Of a stretch of 64,000 nt of DNA, positions 60,500 through 64,000 are shown in pieces. The notes beneath the pieces are model-generated. The model saw nothing but the letters and a program-made list of their open reading frames with translations. It had not been told where the DNA came from and made no database searches. How positions within the stretch are numbered: the stretch's first letter is position 1; each line of letters begins with the position of its first letter. This DNA comes from Labedella populi. GTDB taxonomy: Bacteria > Actinomycetota > Actinomycetes > Actinomycetales > Microbacteriaceae. The position numbers and the translations under genes were made by a program. The DNA is taken from positions 186,001-250,000 of the forward strand of contig NZ_RZNC01000002.1 in NCBI RefSeq assembly GCF_004078655.1, in the 5' to 3' direction.

Positions 60500-61153
60500 C
60501 TAGCCCACGATGCCAGCTGCGATCTGTGACGCAGGAAGCTTATTGAGGTCTCGCTCCCACCGATCCTCCGCCCACCAGGCCGCCCCGGATCGAATGGCAT
60601 CAATGCTCCAAGCGATCAGCGTCGAGAGGGACAGGAACTGATTCGATCCGAAAGTATCGCTGGTGCCGAAAAACGGAGTCGCGTATCGCATGGGCGCGGG
60701 ATTGCCGGGCACATCACCACAGAACATGGCGAGCGACGTGTTCTCGCGCTCTAAACGGAGCCACCCGGCCGGCGCTCCCCAGCCCCACTCCTCCTCAGTC
60801 AGTTCTGAGAGCTGGGCTGCCGCTTCAGCATCACCGGCTCGTAGAAGTGCGTATGACTCCGTCGTCCATGCGGCCGACACGGGACTCATGAATGGGTATG
60901 GACGAGCGGGCGTGACGTGGGGTTCCCCCTCCGTCCACTCGAACCACACAAGGAGTTCGTCGGGAGCGCCTAGACCGACGTCACGAAGAAGAGCGGCCGT
61001 CTTGGCGCGAGCCGTTCCAGGGCGTTGAACAAGCGAAGGCTCTGGGAGTCGTGCGATCAGTTCGTCCTCGTACTGCGGCAGTAGCTCAGCCAGCAAGCCG
61101 GGCCCTGCATCCACAACCGACGGCCCCCAAGGCGTGTCGACGTAATCAAACAC
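60500..61153 (-). CDS. Probable immunity protein of the NucA/NucB-type toxin
   Basis: 217 residues, starting at a GTG directly after the toxin stop (TGA-GTG with no gap). It is acidic and Trp-rich: MFDYVDTPWGPSVVDAGPGLL, LLVWFEWTEGEPHV, ELTEEEWGWGAPAGWLRLERENTSLAMFCGD, SIDAIRSGAAWWAEDRWERDL. It has no signal peptide or membrane helix, so it should stay in the cytoplasm. No certain family match; the pattern is loosely reminiscent of SUKH/SMI1-type immunity proteins. Immunity function is inferred from gene order, tight coupling and acidity. Confidence 0.6.
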   Translation of the reverse strand: MFDYVDTPWGPSVVDAGPGLLAELLPQYEDELIARLPEPSLVQRPGTARAKTAALLRDVGLGAPDELLVWFEWTEGEPHVTPARPYPFMSPVSAAWTTESYALLRAGDAEAAAQLSELTEEEWGWGAPAGWLRLERENTSLAMFCGDVPGNPAPMRYATPFFGTSDTFGSNQFLSLSTLIAWSIDAIRSGAAWWAEDRWERDLNKLPASQIAAGIVG

Positions 61154-62998
61154 TCAGTCACCGCACCAGTAGCTCGTCGTCATGTAGGGCACAGGAACGA
61201 CCAAAAAATCCCGTTCCGGAGCGCCACGCGGGTCGGACCCGAGCTTGCACTTCTTCGTCGCGAAGTTCCCGTAGTGGGTGCCCTGCAAGGAGTTGTGCGC
61301 GCTCGAGATGGACCTAAGGGACGGCTGCATTGCGCTCTGCCCGTTGGCGCCCCCCTGATCGGTTGCGAAGTACGGGAACTCGTCGCAAGAATTCCCCACG
61401 GGGCCAGTTGCGCACGGATGAGTGGAACTCCACCATGAGCGTGTGAATCCGTCCGCGAGCTTTTCCGCGTTGCTCGCATATGTCAGCACAAGCCAAGTCG
61501 GATGCGACTTGAGTGCCGCCATGTCATGATCAGTCGCTTGCTTAACATCACTGCCCGTCGCGAAGATCGGCATAGTGCTGCACGCGTCCTTCGGCAGTCC
61601 AGCCTCCGGAGCCAACACAATCTGTTTCTGGCACTGCCGAAGAATGGTCCTGATGTAGTCATCTTCCGACGCGCCGGTCCACGGCCCGGGTTCCGCGACC
61701 GGTGCGGGTATTGGCGGCAGCTTGGGCTTGGGGTCGGCCTGGCGGATCTTCTCGATTTGGTTTCGCTCCCACGTGGGGTTTGAGGGTGGGGGCGCCGAGG
61801 GGAGACGAAAGACATCCGGCTCCTCTGCTTCACGAACGCAGCTGAAAGACAGCACTGGTACGTGTTTGCACACCAATCCGTTCGGCGGGTTCTGAATGAT
61901 CTCGTTTATCTCCGCCTCCGAGCTCGACCACGGGTAGCGCTGCAATGTGGTCTTATCCTGCGCGAGACCGGCGCCGACGAACATCGTCGCGAGCTGACTC
62001 GCTCCGTTGACCTCGATGAAGGCACGAACGAACGCTCCAAGCGATTTCCCGTTCTGCATAGCAGCGGTGCACTCGAGTTGCTGATCGTTGAGGCTTGAGG
62101 GATTCGTGTGCGTCCCGACGGGGAAAAGCTCGATGCAGGGTGCTGGCGAGGAAGCCAGTGCGAGCACCAGGGCGGTAACCGATTCGTCGATGCTGTAGCC
62201 GCCGGAGATGTCCATCGACACTGGGATCCACGCCCCGTAGGTGTTCGAGCCGAACACGCTATACGGGTCCGCAACAACGCGAAGAGCGTCAACGCCGGGT
62301 CCTGTCGCTTGTAACTGCAACTCGCCGCTGACCCGCGCCGTGAGGGGAAGAGCGCCTGTGTTGGCATTGACGCTTGAGCTCGGCAAGCTGGTGACGGCGT
62401 TGGTGCCCTTAGTTCTTGCCTCTACGCGAACTGTGCAGTTGCCTGAGCACTGAGCTCCGGGCCACTGATGGTACCGAGCGAGAATTGTGAGGTCGAATGT
62501 GATGCGAGACCCGTCCTGAGACCGCAAGAATGTGTCAACAGCAGCGGATAGATACGGACCTGCTGGGTAGGACGTGTCATCGATGAAGACGTCGTTGCTG
62601 ACGATGCCCATCGGTGAGGTGTAGAGCCCGTTCCGTATGTATACGCGGAGGCTGCGAACCTCACTCACGATCGAAGTGGTCTCGAAAGAGAGGTTCATGT
62701 TGAGACCGCCCGCGGCGTCCCGAGGGTGATCCTGAATGTAGATCGAGTGGATCTGAGACCCCGACGACTCCACCTCGAGTTCGCAGTATGAGCCTCGGCA
62801 GATGTAGCCCGAACCGGAGAAGATCTTCGTCCCCACAATCGACATATCGATTGCCACTTGGCCGGTTCGCAAGTCCCTGTCGAACGAGTTGACGGCAATC
62901 GTGAGGGTCGGTGCTGCTTCCGCAGCTGCGGCAGGCGTTCCCACTAGGCCAGCGAGTACGATGCCCGCCGTCATGGCCAGCCCAACGAGTCTCCGCAC
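61154..62998 (-). CDS. Secreted multidomain protein with C-terminal NucA/NucB-type DNase domain
   Basis: 614 residues from the GTG at 62998, chosen because GAGGGG lies six bases upstream and it gives a clean Sec signal (VRRLVGLAMTAGIVLAGLVG then TPAAAAEA). An upstream ATG would put 29 polar residues before it. The N-terminal 300 residues are beta-rich, with paired cysteines (YICRGSYCELE, AQCSGNCTVRVEA). A middle helical part is followed by a Pro-rich linker (PKPKLPPIPAPVAEPGPW). The last 110 residues match the NucA/NucB pattern: GNSCDEFPYFATDQGG, SSAHNSLQGTHYGNF, RDFLVVPVPY and a terminal Cys. The domain degrades DNA in characterised relatives. It is probably an exported antibacterial or nutrient-scavenging nuclease. 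Confidence 0.72.
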   Translation of the reverse strand: MRRLVGLAMTAGIVLAGLVGTPAAAAEAAPTLTIAVNSFDRDLRTGQVAIDMSIVGTKIFSGSGYICRGSYCELEVESSGSQIHSIYIQDHPRDAAGGLNMNLSFETTSIVSEVRSLRVYIRNGLYTSPMGIVSNDVFIDDTSYPAGPYLSAAVDTFLRSQDGSRITFDLTILARYHQWPGAQCSGNCTVRVEARTKGTNAVTSLPSSSVNANTGALPLTARVSGELQLQATGPGVDALRVVADPYSVFGSNTYGAWIPVSMDISGGYSIDESVTALVLALASSPAPCIELFPVGTHTNPSSLNDQQLECTAAMQNGKSLGAFVRAFIEVNGASQLATMFVGAGLAQDKTTLQRYPWSSSEAEINEIIQNPPNGLVCKHVPVLSFSCVREAEEPDVFRLPSAPPPSNPTWERNQIEKIRQADPKPKLPPIPAPVAEPGPWTGASEDDYIRTILRQCQKQIVLAPEAGLPKDACSTMPIFATGSDVKQATDHDMAALKSHPTWLVLTYASNAEKLADGFTRSWWSSTHPCATGPVGNSCDEFPYFATDQGGANGQSAMQPSLRSISSAHNSLQGTHYGNFATKKCKLGSDPRGAPERDFLVVPVPYMTTSYWCGD

Positions 62999-63219
62999 AT
63001 CGATCCCCTCGTCAGCAGACGATCCGACCGTATCGATGTACGAACGCACGATGGCATCCCCCATCAGAGTGCCAACAATGACCAACTCTGGCGATAGGCA
63101 GGCGGGGGCTGGTCGGAGAACTCTGAGCCGTCCCCGCTCATTCGAGTTGTGCGCGTCCTTGCAAACCTACTTCCCGCGCCACCAACGCTTTCGATCCGGC
63201 TTTATCTCAGCTCCCGGCG
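62999..63219. other. Intergenic region upstream of the nuclease gene
   Basis: About 220 bp with the toxin promoter on the minus strand. It is less GC-rich than most of the window. I see no clear hexamers, operator or repeat. Confidence 0.4.
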
Positions 63220-63686
63220 ATGTTGATTTTCTGTCGGCAACCCAGTCGTACGCCCCCTAGCGGAAGAGAAGCCGCCACTGCGCGGAACGAGTCACGGGAG
63301 GCCCGTGACGAGAGCGTCCGACTTGCGACTGAAGCTAACGAGGCGTTCCGACGACAGGCTGTGGCCCAGGAGCGGGCCAACGCTCTGAAAGAAGCCGAGT
63401 TGGCCTCGCCGACGTGGTCTGCCCCTCGTCACGTGTCGGGCGACTTGTACTCCGTGATCAACTCGTCCGGCCGCACGATCTTCATCGACAGCCTCGACGT
63501 CGAACCCGACGAGGCGGTGAAGTTGTGCGCGTTAGCGGTCCGGAGAACGGGGTCTACGAGACAGGCGATTCCTTCGACTTCATGGCGGTTAGTCGCCTTA
63601 GTATTCGCGCCCGCAAGCTCACCGTTTCATGGCGCTTCCTCGACGATTCGGAGCAGCCCTTGCAGAAGTGGATCATTCAGCTGTGA
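63220..63686 (+). pseudogene. Frameshifted coiled-coil hypothetical protein
   Basis: From an ATG at 63220 the frame gives a strongly helical Glu/Ala/Arg-rich coiled coil (REAATARNESREARDESVRLATEANEAFRRQ), then WSAPRHVSGDLYSVINSSGRTIFIDSLDVEPDEAVKL. At about 63527-63545 the sensible reading moves to another frame, continuing VRVSGPENGVYETGDSFDFMAVSRLSIRARKLTVSWRF and ending at 63686. The two parts together read like one beta-sandwich domain, so a single-base indel is likely. No strong ribosome-binding site precedes the ATG. Family not recognised. Confidence 0.6.
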
Positions 63687-63950
63687 CGAGCACCGAAACG
63701 CCCCCGAACCGGAAAAGCGGGTCGGGGGCGTTTTCGGGCTGGTTGTTCCAGCTTCTACTTCTAACTGTGCCGTGAATGACGAATATCTGCACGTCCTCGC
63801 TAGACCGCGTGTCGCGTCTTCCTCGTGGCGGTCACCCGATCCCCCGTCCAGTTGTTCGCTGCTCTTCCGAGTGCTTGCGAGCGCAGAGAGGACGGAGCTC
63901 CGGATCACGGCCCAGAGGATGCTGAACCAGACAATGAGCCCGATCAACAC
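63627..63950 (-). CDS. Possible small membrane protein
   Basis: This 107-codon frame starts at a GTG with a hydrophobic helix (MLIGLIVWFSILWAVI) and a polar middle (STRKSSEQLDGGSGDRHEEDA). The sequence before the GTG in the same frame (VIGSSPLTFAI) extends the helix, but a stop blocks it at about 63987. The last 40 codons run through the terminator and the neighbouring gene, so the true coding part is probably shorter. It could be a damaged gene. Confidence 0.35.
   Translation of the reverse strand: MLIGLIVWFSILWAVIRSSVLSALASTRKSSEQLDGGSGDRHEEDATRGLARTCRYSSFTAQLEVEAGTTSPKTPPTRFSGSGAFRCSSQLNDPLLQGLLRIVEEAP
63696..63734 (+). terminator. Strong intrinsic terminator
   Basis: A 12-bp stem AAACGCCCCCGA (63696-63707) with TCGGGGGCGTTT (63722-63733) and a T-run at its end. 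It lies 10 bases after the stop of the broken coiled-coil gene. The A-run on the other side makes it usable in both directions. Confidence 0.85.
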
Positions 63951-64000
63951 GATGGCGAAGGTGAGCGGGCTCGAACCGATGACACCTCATGATTTGAGAC

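Noticed and set aside
63520-63550. Programmed ribosomal frameshift in the coiled-coil gene
   Set aside because: No slippery heptamer or downstream structure is visible; a simple indel explains it better.
1-64000. tRNA, rRNA, CRISPR array or intact insertion sequence
   Set aside because: Reading both strands I found no cloverleaf, rRNA core, regularly spaced repeats or transposase.

Overview
The window is one stretch of a high-GC actinobacterial chromosome, most likely from the Microbacteriaceae or a close relative. This is inferred from GC-rich third codon positions, pervasive ATGA/TGATG/GTGA gene overlaps, many GTG starts, an imuA'-imuB-dnaE2 mutasome behind an actinobacterial LexA box, an ECF42/DGPF-type sigma pair and an A-B fused Mrp antiporter. 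I found no rRNA, tRNA, CRISPR array or intact insertion sequence.

Layout. (1) 1-14772 is a carbohydrate and D-amino-acid catabolic region. It holds an IclR regulator cut by the window edge, a ROK repressor, a SelA-like PLP enzyme and two acetylxylan-esterase-fold proteins (one without its catalytic serine), all on the minus strand. These diverge from a sugar ABC importer (binding lipoprotein and two permeases) followed by a ROK sugar kinase. Two convergent genes then run into each other, an M20 peptidase and a GH29 fucosidase, and both have lost their 3' parts. A GH20 hexosaminidase, a D-threonine-aldolase-like enzyme and a D-aminoacylase complete the block. (2) 14842-18960 carries a GlcD-like FAD oxidase, a YrdB-like membrane protein, purU and an MFS exporter. 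(3) 19012-21558 encodes a single-chain ECF sigma factor, zinc-finger anti-sigma segment, membrane anchor and extracellular Ig-like region. (4) 22077-28503 is a complete Mrp Na+/H+ antiporter operon. (5) 28518-33399 has nagA, a pentapeptide-repeat-like protein, and glyA-folD behind a ZTP riboswitch, then a YbaK-type deacylase. (6) 33431-40991 is a FadR-type regulator diverging from an oligopeptide/amide ABC importer with its own amidase; a near-perfect operator lies at the promoter.

(7) 41059-49615 has an aldo/keto reductase, a beta-lactamase-fold lipoprotein and the SOS-controlled mutasome. A 17-bp tandem duplication between imuA' and imuB created a five-codon relay frame. (8) 49719-60349 holds the ECF42 sigma with its YCII/DGPF partner, an NAD(P)-binding reductase-like protein, a gamma-glutamyltransferase, a Pro/Gly-rich MmpS-like membrane protein, an EamA transporter, a glycosyltransferase remnant, a divergent MerR/SDR pair with a clear MerR operator, a large nested hairpin, and a two-gene ABC exporter.

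(9) 60500-64000 looks accessory: base composition is less GC-biased, codon use is looser, and genes are broken. It encodes a secreted protein ending in a NucA/NucB-type DNase domain, directly followed (TGA-GTG) by a small acidic, Trp-rich protein that fits an immunity partner. Beyond that lie a frameshifted coiled-coil gene with a strong terminator and a small membrane-protein frame. This toxin-immunity-like locus, the one-piece sigma/anti-sigma receptor and the mutasome relay frame are the most interesting items.
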